Assembly (NCBI RefSeq): GCF_008802405.1
Contig: NZ_VZDO01000004.1
Coordinates: forward strand, 280,153-344,152
Length of the DNA: 64,000 nt
From: Plantimonas leprariae
GTDB taxonomy: Bacteria > Pseudomonadota > Alphaproteobacteria > Rhizobiales > Rhizobiaceae
Direction: 5' to 3'
In this document: piece after piece, positions 8,103 through 17,037 of the stretch
How positions within the stretch are numbered: the first letter of the stretch is position 1
Layout: every line of letters begins with the position of its first letter
Notes under the pieces: generated by a model
Database searches by the model: none
What the model was told of the DNA's origin: nothing
What the model saw: only the letters and a program-made list of their open reading frames with translations
Made by a program: the position numbers and the translations under genes

Positions 8103-9380
8103 TTATTCGGCCGGCGTCTGCGCCTCCGCCTCCGGCAGATGCAGATGCACCTCGCCCGGCCGGTCGAACATCCGGCCGCGTTCGGCGAGGAGAACGCCGA
8201 CCAACGCGCTGAGGGACAGGAGCAGGAAGCCCGCATAGAGCGGCCGCAAGGTGCCGTCGTAGCAAGCGCCGATGAGCGCGCCGAGCGCGCCTCCGAGCAA
8301 CGTCTGCATGAAGCCGATCACCGAGGACGCCGTGCCCGCGACATGGCCCAGCGGGTCGAGCGCCAGCGCGTTGAAGTTCGTGCCGATGAAGCCGAACAGG
8401 CCGAAGGTCAGGATGACCAGCGGCAGGAACAGCCAGAACGGCATGAACCCGAGCACGCCGCTGATCAGGAGCTGGATCGCCGAGAGCGCGATGAAGCCGC
8501 ACAGCGCGCCGTGCGACAGGCGGCGCATGCCGAAACGCTCCACCAGTCGCGAATTGGTGAACGATGCCGCAGCCATGAAGAAAGCCGCCGTCGAGAAGTA
8601 GAGCGTGAACAGCGGCCCGATCTTGAAGATGCCGGTATAGACCTGCTCCGCCTGGTTGATGAAGCCGAACAGCACGCCGAACAGCAGTGCCGCGGCGATC
8701 GAATAGCCGAGCGAGCGCCGGTTGGTCAGGACGATGCGGAAGGCTTCGGCCGTCTTCCTCGGCGTCAGCGGTCGCTTGTCCTCCGGGTGCAGCGTTTCGG
8801 GCAGGCGGGCGGCGACCCACAGCGTGACGAAGGTCGCGAAGACGCAGTTGACGATGAAGATCTCCTGCCAGCTGCCGAAGATCATGATCGCATTGCCGAT
8901 GTTCGGCGCGATGATCGGCACCGCCATGAAGACCATCATGACGAGCGACATGACGCTCGCCATGCGCGCGCCGCCAAAGCAGTCGCGCACGATCGAGACC
9001 GCGATGACCCGGGTCGCCGCCGCGCCGATGCCCTGAATGCAGCGGGCGACCAGCAGCGCCTCGAATGTCGGGGACCGCGCGGCGGCGAAGGACGCCAGGA
9101 TGTAGATGGCGAGACCGACGAACAGGAGTGGCCGGCGGCCGAAGCGATCCGACAGCGGTCCATAGACGATCTGCGCCGCGCCGAACCCGAAGACGTAGGA
9201 GGAGATGGCGAGCTGGCGCTGGTTCTCCGTCTCGACCCCGAGGGTCGCTCCGATCTGCTGCAGGGCCGGAATCAGGATATCGATCGCCGCCGCGTTCAGC
9301 GCCATCAGCGACGCGATCATGGTGACGAGTTCCCAATAGGGAAGGCGCTGAGCTGCGCTCGGGCGAGCGGCCTCGGACAT
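8103..9380 (-). CDS. Bcr/CflA family drug-efflux MFS transporter
   Basis: Predicted inner-membrane proton-driven exporter with 12 hydrophobic segments over 425 aa. The N-terminal ALNAAAIDILIPALQQIG and the GPLSDRFGRRPLLFVG motif A loop are characteristic of the DHA1 Bcr/CflA subgroup, which exports bicyclomycin, chloramphenicol or sulfonamides. A second ARCIQGIGAAA motif C-like segment follows. I choose ATG 9380 (MSEAARPS) because AAGGA lies 7-11 bases upstream; ATG 9410 would add ten residues. The substrate is not known. Confidence 0.85.
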   Translation of the reverse strand: MSEAARPSAAQRLPYWELVTMIASLMALNAAAIDILIPALQQIGATLGVETENQRQLAISSYVFGFGAAQIVYGPLSDRFGRRPLLFVGLAIYILASFAAARSPTFEALLVARCIQGIGAAATRVIAVSIVRDCFGGARMASVMSLVMMVFMAVPIIAPNIGNAIMIFGSWQEIFIVNCVFATFVTLWVAARLPETLHPEDKRPLTPRKTAEAFRIVLTNRRSLGYSIAAALLFGVLFGFINQAEQVYTGIFKIGPLFTLYFSTAAFFMAAASFTNSRLVERFGMRRLSHGALCGFIALSAIQLLISGVLGFMPFWLFLPLVILTFGLFGFIGTNFNALALDPLGHVAGTASSVIGFMQTLLGGALGALIGACYDGTLRPLYAGFLLLSLSALVGVLLAERGRMFDRPGEVHLHLPEAEAQTPAE

Positions 9381-9517
9381 CGACGATCCTTTCGGGTTGC
9401 CCGCAGACATACCCGCGAGGGCGTGGTTTGCAAGGATCGCGAGGTTTTTATGTCAGGGCCGACGATCACATCGTCCTGCCCGCCGGCAACGGCGCGTGAC
9501 CGTAGTGCTCACAAACG

Positions 9518-9544
9518 AAAAGGCCCGCGAGTGGGGCGCGGGCC
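9518..9544 (-). terminator. intrinsic terminator after grxD
   Basis: Read on the minus strand: GGCCCGCG and CGCGGGCC arms (9537-9544 and 9522-9529), a 7-base loop and a TTTT run (9518-9521). It lies 24 bases beyond the grxD stop. Confidence 0.8.
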
Positions 9545-9567
9545 CTCGAATACGATCGCTCGGCAGT

Positions 9568-9906
9568 TCAGGCGGCGGCGGGTGCCAGCGCCACGCCCTT
9601 CTCCGCGAGGAAGTCCTTCAACTCCTCGGCCTGGAACATCTCGCGCACGATATCGCAGCCGCCGACGAACTCGCCCTTGACGTAGAGCTGCGGGATCGTC
9701 GGCCAGTCGCTGTAGCCCTTGATCCCCTGCCGGAGTTCGTCGGAGGACAGGACGTTGATGCCCTTGTACTCGACGCCGACGTAGTCGAGAATCTGCACGA
9801 CCTGACCGGAGAAGCCGCATTGCGGGAAGGCCGGCGTGCCTTTCATGAAGAGAACGACGTCGTTCGTCTTCACCTCGTTGTCGATCCAATCGTTGATGCC
9901 GCTCAT
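9568..9906 (-). CDS. grxD: Grx4-type monothiol glutaredoxin
   Basis: Monothiol CGFS glutaredoxin that binds and transfers [2Fe-2S] clusters, usually as a complex with BolA. The active site PQCGFS has Cys30. The GSH-binding features WPTIPQLYV and GGCDI follow near residues 69-86. The length of 112 aa is normal. It lies downstream of bolA on the same strand with about 96 bases between them, the common alphaproteobacterial pairing, and ends at a clear terminator. Confidence 0.95.
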   Translation of the reverse strand: MSGINDWIDNEVKTNDVVLFMKGTPAFPQCGFSGQVVQILDYVGVEYKGINVLSSDELRQGIKGYSDWPTIPQLYVKGEFVGGCDIVREMFQAEELKDFLAEKGVALAPAAA

Positions 9907-10002
9907 CTTGGCGTCCTGTGCTGCTGTCGATCTCTGCGGGACGGATGCCGCAGCGCCGATCCCTAGATACGCCTCCGGAGCGCGGCTTTGAAGTGCCGCG
10001 GC

Positions 10003-10236
10003 CTATTTCGGCGCGCTGGTCTGGAGGGCGAGAGCATGAAGCTCGCCGCCCATGTTCCCCTGCAAGGCCTGATAGACCATCTGGTGCTGCTGGACGCGGC
10101 TCTTGCCGCGAAAGCTCTCGGCGACGATCTCCGCCGCGTAGTGGTCGCCGTCGCCGGCGAGGTCGCGGATGGTGACGGTGGCGTCGGGGATCGCGTCCTT
10201 GATCATCTTCTCGATGTCGCGCGCATTCATCGGCAT
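10003..10236 (-). CDS. bolA: BolA family protein
   Basis: Small 77-aa class II KH-fold protein that partners CGFS glutaredoxin in Fe-S cluster handling and iron sensing. The family signature is FRGKSRVQQHQMVYQAL near residues 42-58. It sits upstream of grxD. In relatives the order is purL-bolA-grxD; here a toxin-antitoxin pair lies between purL and bolA. Confidence 0.92.
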   Translation of the reverse strand: MPMNARDIEKMIKDAIPDATVTIRDLAGDGDHYAAEIVAESFRGKSRVQQHQMVYQALQGNMGGELHALALQTSAPK

Positions 10237-10336
10237 GGAAAGGCTCCCCTCATGACGGCCGGATACACCGGTCGTCGGACCGAAGGATATGTGCGACCCG
10301 GCTGCTGATCAATCGAGGCTCAACCGCGCTTCGCGT

Positions 10337-10732
10337 CTATTCACGCCGAAGCTCGATATTGGCGCGAAGCCAGTCCGCCAGTTCTCGCTCCCCGATCGTC
10401 CCCGCTGCCAGTGCTTGCCAAGTTTCGAACAACGCCTCGTCGTGTGCGACGATCCGATAGCCGCCATAGGCGAGGACGAGATATGTCGCGGCAAGCGACG
10501 TCCGCTTGTTGCCGTCGAAGAATGCGTGGTTCTTCGCCAGTCCGTAGCCGAGCGATGCAGCCACCTGGCAAATGTCCACATCGCCCGCGCCATAGGCGAG
10601 CAGGTTCGCTGGTCGGGCGAGGGCGGAATCGAGCAGACCTTCGTCACGGACGCCCGACAGACCGCCGAATGCCGCGATCTGCTGTTCATGGGCATCGAGG
10701 ATGGTCTCCCGGTCGGGGAGGGCAAACCGCAT
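10337..10732 (-). CDS. doc: Doc-type (Fic fold) toxin of a toxin-antitoxin pair
   Basis: A 131-aa 'death on curing' protein. The Fic core HAFFDGNKR occupies residues 69-77: His69 is the catalytic base, and the Lys in GNKR replaces the Gly of AMP-transferring Fic proteins, as in phage P1 Doc, which phosphorylates EF-Tu. An upstream segment, GVRDEGLLDSALARP near 27-41, is also typical of Doc. The gene starts one base after the stop of a 61-aa putative antitoxin, the usual order. Both are on the minus strand between purL and bolA. Confidence 0.88.
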   Translation of the reverse strand: MRFALPDRETILDAHEQQIAAFGGLSGVRDEGLLDSALARPANLLAYGAGDVDICQVAASLGYGLAKNHAFFDGNKRTSLAATYLVLAYGGYRIVAHDEALFETWQALAAGTIGERELADWLRANIELRRE

Positions 10733-10733
10733 C

Positions 10734-10919
10734 CTATCGAGCGAGTTTCCGGAAAACTTCCGATCGTTCGGAGAGGATGTTCTTCAACAGCTTTCGTGCG
10801 TCGTCACGCGGAATCGAACGCAAGCCTTCCGAAGGCGCGACATCGCGCTCGGTCGTTGCGCCGGTCTCGATGGACCGAGCTTCGTTGTTTTCGGCTCGAT
10901 TGCGATAATCGCGTTCCAT
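10734..10919 (-). CDS. putative antitoxin partner of Doc
   Basis: A 61-residue, highly charged protein beginning MERDYRNRAENNEARS and ending VFRKLAR. The C-terminal helix DDARKLLKNILSERSEVF could be the toxin-binding segment. It lies directly upstream of doc with a one-base gap, the standard antitoxin-first layout. It does not look like a classical Phd, so the call is positional. ATG 10919 has the Shine-Dalgarno GAGGTGAAG just upstream, and that site lies inside a perfect inverted repeat. The frame stays open to ATG 10970, but that start would run through the repeat. Confidence 0.6.
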   Translation of the reverse strand: MERDYRNRAENNEARSIETGATTERDVAPSEGLRSIPRDDARKLLKNILSERSEVFRKLAR

Positions 10920-10922
10920 GAA

Positions 10923-10944
10923 CTTCACCTCTTGGGAGGTGAAG
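10923..10944 (-). promoter_or_regulatory. perfect inverted repeat covering the antitoxin ribosome-binding site
   Basis: CTTCACCTC (10923-10931), TTGG, GAGGTGAAG (10936-10944) is a 9-bp perfect palindrome with a 4-base centre, three bases before the antitoxin ATG on the minus strand. The strand-specific Shine-Dalgarno is one arm. It may be the operator bound by the antitoxin or toxin-antitoxin complex, or an RNA hairpin limiting translation. Confidence 0.55.
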
Positions 10945-10977
10945 ATATACGCCCGTGCCGGCTTTTCCAACCGCCGC

Positions 10978-13206
10978 TCAGGCCGCCGCTTCGGTCACGA
11001 TCTCGCCGGACATGAATGCTGGGAACCAGCTTTCGTGCGCGACGGTGAGGTCGGCGACCGGGACGTCCACGACGTCGTCGATGCGCAGCCGGCCGCCTTC
11101 TTCCGCCATACCCAGCCGGCGGAAAAGCACGCCGGCCGTCGCCTTCAGCGCGCTGATCTCGACGATGCGATCCATCGGCACCGCCAAGATATAGCGGGCC
11201 TGATCCTCGCCGAAGAGCAGTGCATGCGCCTGCGTGCGGTTCTCTCCGACGGTGATCTCCGCTCCGACGCCCGAGGCGATGCACATCTCCGCCATCGCCA
11301 CCGCCAGACCGCCGTCGGACAGGTCGTGGCAGGCGGAAACGGTGCCGGAGCGGATGAGTCCGCGCACGAAGTCGCCGTTGCGCTTCTCGGCTTCGAGGTC
11401 GACGCGCGGCGGCGCGCCGTCCTCGCGTCCTTCGATCTCGCGCAGATAAATCGAGGCTCCGAGATGCGAGCCCTCCTCGCCGACGAGGAACAGCGCATCG
11501 CCCGGCCGCATGCCGCCGATGCGGGCCGTTTTCGTCCGGTCCTCGATCAGCCCGACACCGCCGATGGTCGGCGTCGGCAGGATCGCCGCGCCATGCGTTT
11601 CGTTGTAGAGCGAGACATTGCCGGAGACGATCGGGAAGCCGAGGGCGCGGCAGGCATCGCCAATGCCTTGGACCGCCCGGACAAGCTGGCCCATGGCGCG
11701 CGGCTTCTCGGGGTTGCCGAAGTTTAGGTTGTCGGTCGCCGCGATCGGTTCCGCTCCGACGGCGGTGAGGTTGCGCCACGCTTCGGCAACGGCCTGCGCA
11801 CCGCCCTGATATGGGTCCGCCTCGCAGTAGCGCGGCGTCACGTCGCTGGTGAAGGCAAGCGCCTTCGATGGGTGGCCGTCGACCCGCACGACTCCGGCGT
11901 CGCCGCCCGGGCGCTGCAGCGAATTGCCCTGGATCAGCGTATCGTACTGTTCGAACACCCAGCGGCGCGAGGCGATGTCGGGCGAGCCCATCAGCTTCAA
12001 AAGCACCGCGCCGTAATCGTCCTGTGCGGCGAGATCGGCGGGATGGACGACGGTCGCGGGCTCGGGCTCGATCCACGGGCGGTCGTATTCCGGCGCCTCG
12101 TCGCCGAGTTCTTTAATCGGCAGGTTCGCGACCTCCGACCCGGCGAACAGGATGCGGAAGCGCAGGTCGTCCGTGGTGCGGCCGACCACCGCGAAGTCGA
12201 GGCCCCACTTGCGGAAAACGGCCTCGGCCTCGGCATGCTTCTCCGGCCGGAGCACCATGAGCATCCGCTCTTGGCTTTCGGAGAGCATCATCTCGTAGGC
12301 GCTCATCCGCGCCTCGCGCACCGGCACCTTGTCGAGATCGAGCTCGATGCCGAGGTCGCCCTTGGCGCCCATCTCGACCGCCGAGCAGGTGAGGCCGGCC
12401 GCGCCCATGTCCTGGATCGCAACGACGGCCCCCGTCTGCATCAGTTCGAGGCAGGCTTCGAGCAGGCATTTCTCGGTGAAGGGGTCGCCGACCTGCACGG
12501 TCGGGCGCTTCTCCTCGATCGTGTCGTCGAACTCGGCGGAGGCCATCGTGGCGCCGCCGACGCCGTCGCGGCCGGTCTTCGCGCCGAGATAGACGACCGG
12601 CAGCCCGACGCCTTCCGCCTTCGAATAGAACACCGAATCCGTCCGCGCGAGGCCGGCGGCGAAGGCGTTGACGAGGCAGTTGCCGTTGTAGCGCGGATGG
12701 AAGTTCACTTCGCCGCCGACGGTCGGCACCCCGAAGGAGTTGCCGTAGCCGCCGACGCCCGCGACGACGCCCGCTACCAGATGCCGCGTCTTCGGATGAT
12801 CAGGCGCGCCGAAGCGGAGCGCGTTCATCGCCGCGATCGGCCGCGCGCCCATGGTGAAAACGTCGCGCAGGATGCCGCCGACGCCCGTCGCCGCGCCTTG
12901 ATAGGGCTCGATGAAGGACGGGTGGTTGTGCGATTCCATCTTGAAGATGACGCAGAGCCCGTCGCCGATATCGACCACGCCGGCGTTCTCGCCGGGTCCC
13001 TGGATCACGCGCTCGCCCTTGGTCGGCAGGGTGCGCAGCCAGCGTTTCGAAGACTTGTAGGAACAGTGCTCGTTCCACATCGCCGAGAAGATGCCGAGCT
13101 CGACGATGGTCGGCTCGCGGCCGATGAGGTCGAGGATGCGCTGGTACTCGTCAGGCTTGAGACCGTGAGCGGCGACGAGTTCGGGCGTGATGGCGACGGC
13201 TGACAT
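10978..13206 (-). CDS. purL: phosphoribosylformylglycinamidine synthase subunit PurL
   Basis: Large subunit of FGAM synthase: ATP-dependent amidation of FGAR in step 4 of purine synthesis, using ammonia delivered by PurQ with PurS. The product is 742 aa, the small-PurL form that requires separate PurS and PurQ. Characteristic blocks include [16 protein letters not shown] near residue 50, [20 protein letters not shown] near 90-110 and [16 protein letters not shown] near 260-275. It is the last pur gene of the minus-strand cluster. Translation starts at ATG 13206, nine bases after the preceding lipoprotein gene. Confidence 0.97.
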   Translation of the reverse strand: MSAVAITPELVAAHGLKPDEYQRILDLIGREPTIVELGIFSAMWNEHCSYKSSKRWLRTLPTKGERVIQGPGENAGVVDIGDGLCVIFKMESHNHPSFIEPYQGAATGVGGILRDVFTMGARPIAAMNALRFGAPDHPKTRHLVAGVVAGVGGYGNSFGVPTVGGEVNFHPRYNGNCLVNAFAAGLARTDSVFYSKAEGVGLPVVYLGAKTGRDGVGGATMASAEFDDTIEEKRPTVQVGDPFTEKCLLEACLELMQTGAVVAIQDMGAAGLTCSAVEMGAKGDLGIELDLDKVPVREARMSAYEMMLSESQERMLMVLRPEKHAEAEAVFRKWGLDFAVVGRTTDDLRFRILFAGSEVANLPIKELGDEAPEYDRPWIEPEPATVVHPADLAAQDDYGAVLLKLMGSPDIASRRWVFEQYDTLIQGNSLQRPGGDAGVVRVDGHPSKALAFTSDVTPRYCEADPYQGGAQAVAEAWRNLTAVGAEPIAATDNLNFGNPEKPRAMGQLVRAVQGIGDACRALGFPIVSGNVSLYNETHGAAILPTPTIGGVGLIEDRTKTARIGGMRPGDALFLVGEEGSHLGASIYLREIEGREDGAPPRVDLEAEKRNGDFVRGLIRSGTVSACHDLSDGGLAVAMAEMCIASGVGAEITVGENRTQAHALLFGEDQARYILAVPMDRIVEISALKATAGVLFRRLGMAEEGGRLRIDDVVDVPVADLTVAHESWFPAFMSGEIVTEAAA

Positions 13207-13214
13207 CGAAGCTC

Positions 13215-13643
13215 TTACGTGGCGATCCAGCGCTGGCTGCCGGAGCGGCAGACGGCGGTGTCGGCGGATGAGCGCAGGATGCGCGCGTCGTCCGCCGCCT
13301 GACTGATGGCGTCCTCGAACACGCGTCGCGCGAAGACGAGCAGCGCGTAGTCGCGGCCCGAGCGCAGGCAGATCGCGTAGCCGTCCGGGCCTTGCGCGAC
13401 GAAATCGGGCGTGCGCTCGGCCGGTCGACGGCGGAACACGACACGCGCGGTGTCGTGGACATAGCGGATTTCCGTCGCGCTCGGGGGTGGTTCCGCACGA
13501 GCCGCCGAAGCTGGCGTCACCATCGCGGCCGGTTCCACGCGCGTGTCGAACGTCTCGTAGAAGCCGTTCGCGTAGACGCAGCCGGACAAGGCGGAAACCA
13601 GCATGCTGGTGCCGATGACGGCCGCCGGCTTCACGCCGAGCAT
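13215..13643 (-). CDS. putative lipoprotein, unknown function
   Basis: A 142-aa protein with a signal peptide and lipobox-like LSGC (Cys22), so probably anchored in a cell-envelope membrane. The mature part has a proline/alanine-rich linker, then a compact domain with two cysteines (AICLRSG and AVCRSG) that could pair. The start ATG 13643 overlaps the end of the upstream lipoprotein gene by 13 bases; GTG 13634 is an alternative. It lies between purQ and purL and must be co-transcribed with them. No family is recognised. Confidence 0.65.
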   Translation of the reverse strand: MLGVKPAAVIGTSMLVSALSGCVYANGFYETFDTRVEPAAMVTPASAARAEPPPSATEIRYVHDTARVVFRRRPAERTPDFVAQGPDGYAICLRSGRDYALLVFARRVFEDAISQAADDARILRSSADTAVCRSGSQRWIAT

Positions 13644-14029
13644 CCCGTCGCGCCGCCGTTCCAGCGGCGGATGTCCGCGCCGACGCGACCGCCGAGGGCG
13701 GTGTCCATCACCGGGCCGTAGGTGTCGACGCTGGACGAGCCGTTGCGCCCCTCAACCACGAGCAGCGGCTTCGCTTCCGGCCGCCCCTTCGGCACGAGCA
13801 GGAAGCGCGGCCGGCCCGAGAAGGACGAGAGTTCCGGCGCGAGGGAATAGGAGGCGAAGGCCGGATCGCCCGACTTGAACCAGCAGCGGTTCGCCGCGAG
13901 CGTCAGCCGCTCCATGCGGTCGAGCGCCGAGCCGCCGCGCGGCGGCGCGGAAACCTGCCGCGGCGACGAACAGCCGGCGAGGAGGATGCCGAGCACGAGG
14001 AGGGCGGTTGAAGGGGTGCGAAGGCTCAC
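13631..14029 (-). CDS. putative lipoprotein, unknown function
   Basis: A 132-aa protein starting at GTG 14029, whose start overlaps the purQ TGA (GTGA). The signal peptide [19 protein letters not shown] has a good lipobox, LLAGC, with Cys20 as the lipidation site. The mature domain contains [13 protein letters not shown] and ends GATGCSA; a Cys-Cys pair is plausible. The same strand, overlapping ends and similar design to the next gene suggest a paired envelope function unrelated to purine synthesis, although they share the transcript. No family is recognised. Confidence 0.65.
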   Translation of the reverse strand: MSLRTPSTALLVLGILLAGCSSPRQVSAPPRGGSALDRMERLTLAANRCWFKSGDPAFASYSLAPELSSFSGRPRFLLVPKGRPEAKPLLVVEGRNGSSSVDTYGPVMDTALGGRVGADIRRWNGGATGCSA

Positions 14030-14706
14030 GCCGCGATCCTCGCCGTCAGCCCGAGCGCCGACTCGAAGATGCCGCGCCCGTCGGTGCCGCCATGTTCGGG
14101 CTCGATCAGGTTCTCCGGATGCGGCATTAGGCCGAGGACGTTGCCGGCCTCGTTGACGATGCCGGCGATATCGCGCGTCGCGCCGTTCGGATTGGTGCCG
14201 TCCGCGTAGCGGAAGACCACGCGGTCCTCGTCGTGGAGGCGCGCGATCGTCGCCTCGTCGGCGAAGTAGTTGCCGTCGTGGTGCGCCACCGGGCAGCGGA
14301 TGACCTGGCCCGGCGCGTAGGCGGTGGTGAAGCGGGTCCGGGCGTTGACGACTTCCAGCTTCACCTCGCGGCAGACGAAGCGCAGCGTCGTGTTGCGCAT
14401 CAGCGCGCCCGGCAGCAGCCCCGCCTCGCAAAGGATCTGGAAGCCGTTGCAGACGCCAAGCACCGGCACGCCGCGCGCCGCCTCGTCCGCCACGGCACGC
14501 ATCACCGGCGAGCGGGCGGCGATCGCGCCGCAGCGCAGGTAGTCCCCGAACGAAAAACCACCCGGTACGACGATCAGGTCCACCGGCGGGATCGCCGTGG
14601 CCGTCTGCCAGACGGTCAGCGGCTCGCTGCCGGAGATCGTGCGCAGCGCCGCGATCATGTCGCGGTCGCGGTTGAGGCCGGGCAGAAGGACGACGGCGGA
14701 TTTCAT
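14026..14706 (-). CDS. purQ: phosphoribosylformylglycinamidine synthase subunit PurQ
   Basis: Glutaminase subunit (class I glutamine amidotransferase) of FGAM synthase. The oxyanion strand [14 protein letters not shown] lies near residues 48-61. The nucleophile is the Cys in GVCNGFQIL near residue 85, and the His/Glu of the triad are in [15 protein letters not shown] near the C-terminus. The product is 226 aa. ATG 14706 overlaps the stop of the upstream frameshifted gene (ATGA), and its TGA overlaps the downstream GTG, so it is translationally coupled on both sides. Confidence 0.96.
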   Translation of the reverse strand: MKSAVVLLPGLNRDRDMIAALRTISGSEPLTVWQTATAIPPVDLIVVPGGFSFGDYLRCGAIAARSPVMRAVADEAARGVPVLGVCNGFQILCEAGLLPGALMRNTTLRFVCREVKLEVVNARTRFTTAYAPGQVIRCPVAHHDGNYFADEATIARLHDEDRVVFRYADGTNPNGATRDIAGIVNEAGNVLGLMPHPENLIEPEHGGTDGRGIFESALGLTARIAA

Positions 14707-15310
14707 GGCACGACCTTGATCGAGGCGAGCAGCTTGTGCGCGAAGTCGAAACGGTTCTCGTCGCGCTCGCAGGTCCGGCAGCGCACGCGGATGAAGCGCC
14801 CGTCGATCACGGTGGTCGCGTGCGACAGCGACTTCCAGCCGTAGGGTGCGAGATGCTCGGCGACATACCACGACCGGTCGCCGAGCCACATCGTCCCCGG
14901 CTCGCGCGTCACCTCGGTGCCGGGTTTGGCGTTCTTCAGCAGGCTCTCGCGGATCTTGTCGCTGCCGATCGTCATGGAAACGAACCAGGCCGCCGGGACG
15001 AACCGGGGTCGGAAATCGGATCGTTCGTCACGACGACCGTGCAGACTTCCTGGGTCGCTTCGCATTCGGCGGTGTTGCACTTCATGTTCAGCGACTGCGC
15101 CTCGCCGCCCTTACCCGGGTCGTATTCGCTCGTCCATTCGGGCGGCAGCGGCACCACCACGCCGTGGAGCGGCCTGCTCCATCCGGCCGGCTCGACCGCC
15201 GACGCGATATCCGACGCCGAGAGCAGAACGATGCCGGACATGGCGATCAGTGATGCTCGACGGGTGAAACCGAACCGATCGAACGCGGGCATCGCGATGC
15301 GTTCCTTCAT
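14703..15310 (-). pseudogene. secreted PsbP-like protein gene interrupted by a frameshift
   Basis: Two reading frames join into one plausible protein of about 200 aa. The first (from ATG 15310) gives a signal peptide with an FTRRASLIAMS twin-arginine-like motif, then PLPPEWTSEYD and [15 protein letters not shown]. It then degenerates and stops at 14972. The second frame, shifted by -1, takes over near 15000-15010 with [16 protein letters not shown] and runs to 14703, ending LLASIKVVP. One base missing in the GACCCCGG stretch explains this. The alternative is two coupled genes, since ATG 14975 overlaps the first stop (ATGA), but that splits what looks like one fold. It precedes purQ with a 4-bp overlap. 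Confidence 0.6.
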
Positions 15311-15347
15311 CCAAGCCCGGAAGAGTCGGGCAGCCGGGTGAGGCGGG

Positions 15348-15590
15348 TCAGACGAACTCCACCGAGTAGTTCTCGATCACCGTGTTGGCGAGAAGCTTGT
15401 CGCACATGGCGGTGAGCTGGTCGCGGGCGGCGTCGCGGTCCTCGCCCTCGACCTCCACGTCGAAGACCTTGCCCTGCCGCACCGAGCCGAAGCCCGCGAA
15501 GCCGAGGGTGCCGAGCGCGCCCTCGATCGCCTTGCCCTGCGGGTCGAGGACGCCGTTCTTCAGCGTGACGACGACGCGCGCCCGGATCAT
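15348..15590 (-). CDS. purS: phosphoribosylformylglycinamidine synthase subunit PurS
   Basis: An 80-aa structural subunit that bridges PurL and PurQ and helps channel ammonia. Recognisable from MIRARVVVTLKNGVLDPQGK at the N-terminus and the short alpha/beta fold ending in IENYSVEFV. It is required with small PurL. It lies between purC and the frameshifted gene on the minus strand. Confidence 0.95.
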   Translation of the reverse strand: MIRARVVVTLKNGVLDPQGKAIEGALGTLGFAGFGSVRQGKVFDVEVEGEDRDAARDQLTAMCDKLLANTVIENYSVEFV

Positions 15591-15677
15591 TGCCCTGCCT
15601 TCACTTGATGTTCCTGTCCCGCGAATAGACGAGTCTCAACGCCGATGCCGGCCGCGACGCTTTCCCGCGTCGCCGCC

Positions 15678-16442
15678 TTACTTGACCAGCACCGGCCCCG
15701 TGGGGCGGGGCGGCTCGTTCTCGTTCATGATGCCGAGCCGGCGCGCCACTTCCTGGTAAGCCTCGACGAGGCCGCCCATGTCGCGGCGGAAGCGGTCCTT
15801 GTCGAGCTTCTCCTGCGTCTGCACGTCCCAAAGGCGGCAGCTATCCGGCGAGATCTCGTCGGCGACGATGATGCGCATCATGTCGCCCTCGAACAGGCGG
15901 CCCGTCTCCATCTTGAAGTCGACGAGCTGGATGCCGACGCCGAGGAAGAGGCCGCTGAGGAAGTCGTTGACGCGGATGGCCAGCGCCATGATGTCGTCGA
16001 TCTCCTGCGGGCTCGCCCAGCCGAATGCCGTGATGTGCTCTTCCGACACCATCGGATCGTCCAAGGCGTCGGCCTTGTAGTAGAACTCGATGATCGAGCG
16101 CGGCAGGACCGTGCCTTCCTCGATGCCGAGGCGCTTCGCCAGCGAGCCGGCCGCGATGTTGCGCACCACGACCTCGAGCGGGATGATCTCGACTTCCTTG
16201 ATCAGCTGCTCGCGCATGTTCAGCCGACGGATGAAATGCGTCGGGATGCCCATGCGGTTCAGGTGCGAGAAGATGTATTCCGAGATGCGGTTGTTGAGGA
16301 CGCCCTTGCCGTCGACGATCTCGTGCTTCTTCTTGTTGAAGGCGGTGGCGTCGTCCTTGAAGAACTGCACGAGCGTGCCGGGCTCCGGGCCTTCGTAAAG
16401 GATCTTGCCCTTGCCTTCGTAGATACGGCGGCGACGTGTCAT
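15678..16442 (-). CDS. purC: phosphoribosylaminoimidazole-succinocarboxamide synthase (SAICAR synthetase)
   Basis: ATP-dependent ligation of aspartate to CAIR in purine synthesis. The product is 254 aa. [17 protein letters not shown] near residues 7-23 forms the ATP-binding loop. The substrate segments are [15 protein letters not shown] near 93-107 and [10 protein letters not shown] near 175. The start is ATG 16442; upstream reading has no family support. It is the first gene of the minus-strand pur cluster, and the 273-base interval upstream, shared with a divergent gene, must hold its promoter. Confidence 0.96.
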   Translation of the reverse strand: MTRRRRIYEGKGKILYEGPEPGTLVQFFKDDATAFNKKKHEIVDGKGVLNNRISEYIFSHLNRMGIPTHFIRRLNMREQLIKEVEIIPLEVVVRNIAAGSLAKRLGIEEGTVLPRSIIEFYYKADALDDPMVSEEHITAFGWASPQEIDDIMALAIRVNDFLSGLFLGVGIQLVDFKMETGRLFEGDMMRIIVADEISPDSCRLWDVQTQEKLDKDRFRRDMGGLVEAYQEVARRLGIMNENEPPRPTGPVLVK

Positions 16443-16715
16443 CAATTGCGCTCTATCCGGAATGAGACGCCTGGCCGAAGGCGTTCCAAAGGTCGATCTC
16501 GGCCGCGTGAATAGACCATAGCCTCGCTCGAAACAATGCTGGCGCAAATCCCTTGCACCCGCGTGAACGGCGTTACTCACAGGTGGTCGCGCGGACGCCC
16601 GTTGCAATAGATAGGCGCGGCGAGGAGAGGGTGGCCGCTTCAAATCCGCCGGCCGCGCCCTATCACGGAAGGGCACCGGACGCTTCGCACCCGCCAACAG
16701 GAGGACCCGCCCGCC

Positions 16716-17033
16716 ATGTCGCTGACCGATCGCGAGCGCGATTTCGAGAACCGCTTCATTCACGATCAGGAACTGCGCTTCCGCATCGAGGCGCGACGCA
16801 ACAAGCTCGTCGCGCTCTGGGCCGCCGAGAAGCTCGGCATGCCGGAGCCGGACGCGCGGACCTATGCGCAGGACGTCGTCCGCGCCTCCTTCATGAAGGC
16901 GGGCGACAACGACGTGTTCGAGAAGATTCGCGACGATCTCGCCAAAGGCAAGGTGCAGCAGTCGGACCACCAGGTTCGCCGGACGATCGAGGAGATGCTG
17001 CTGCTCGCCGAACGTCAGGTCATGGCGGAATAG
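16716..17033 (+). CDS. DUF1476 protein, zeta-type inhibitor of F1-ATPase
   Basis: A 105-aa helical protein matching the alphaproteobacterial zeta subunit, which binds F1-ATPase and blocks ATP hydrolysis. Typical features are [20 protein letters not shown] at the N-terminus (the inhibitory helix region) and [20 protein letters not shown] in the middle. The start is ATG 16716 with AGGAGG 14-19 bases upstream. It is divergent from purC and four bases ahead of an aldolase gene, so it is probably co-transcribed with that gene. Confidence 0.88.
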   Translation: MSLTDRERDFENRFIHDQELRFRIEARRNKLVALWAAEKLGMPEPDARTYAQDVVRASFMKAGDNDVFEKIRDDLAKGKVQQSDHQVRRTIEEMLLLAERQVMAE

Positions 17034-17037
17034 CGCG

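Noticed and set aside
8139..9680. 513-codon plus-strand open frame opposite the Bcr/CflA transporter
   Set aside because: Highly charged repetitive composition, antisense to a clear membrane protein and running into grxD.
11872..13203. 443-codon plus-strand open frame opposite purL
   Set aside because: Antisense shadow of purL with low-complexity composition and no family features.
14972..15080. Programmed -1 ribosomal frameshifting in the purS-purQ interval
   Set aside because: No classic X-XXY-YYZ slippery heptamer or clear downstream pseudoknot; a simple one-base deletion is a simpler explanation, so it is only mentioned as an option.
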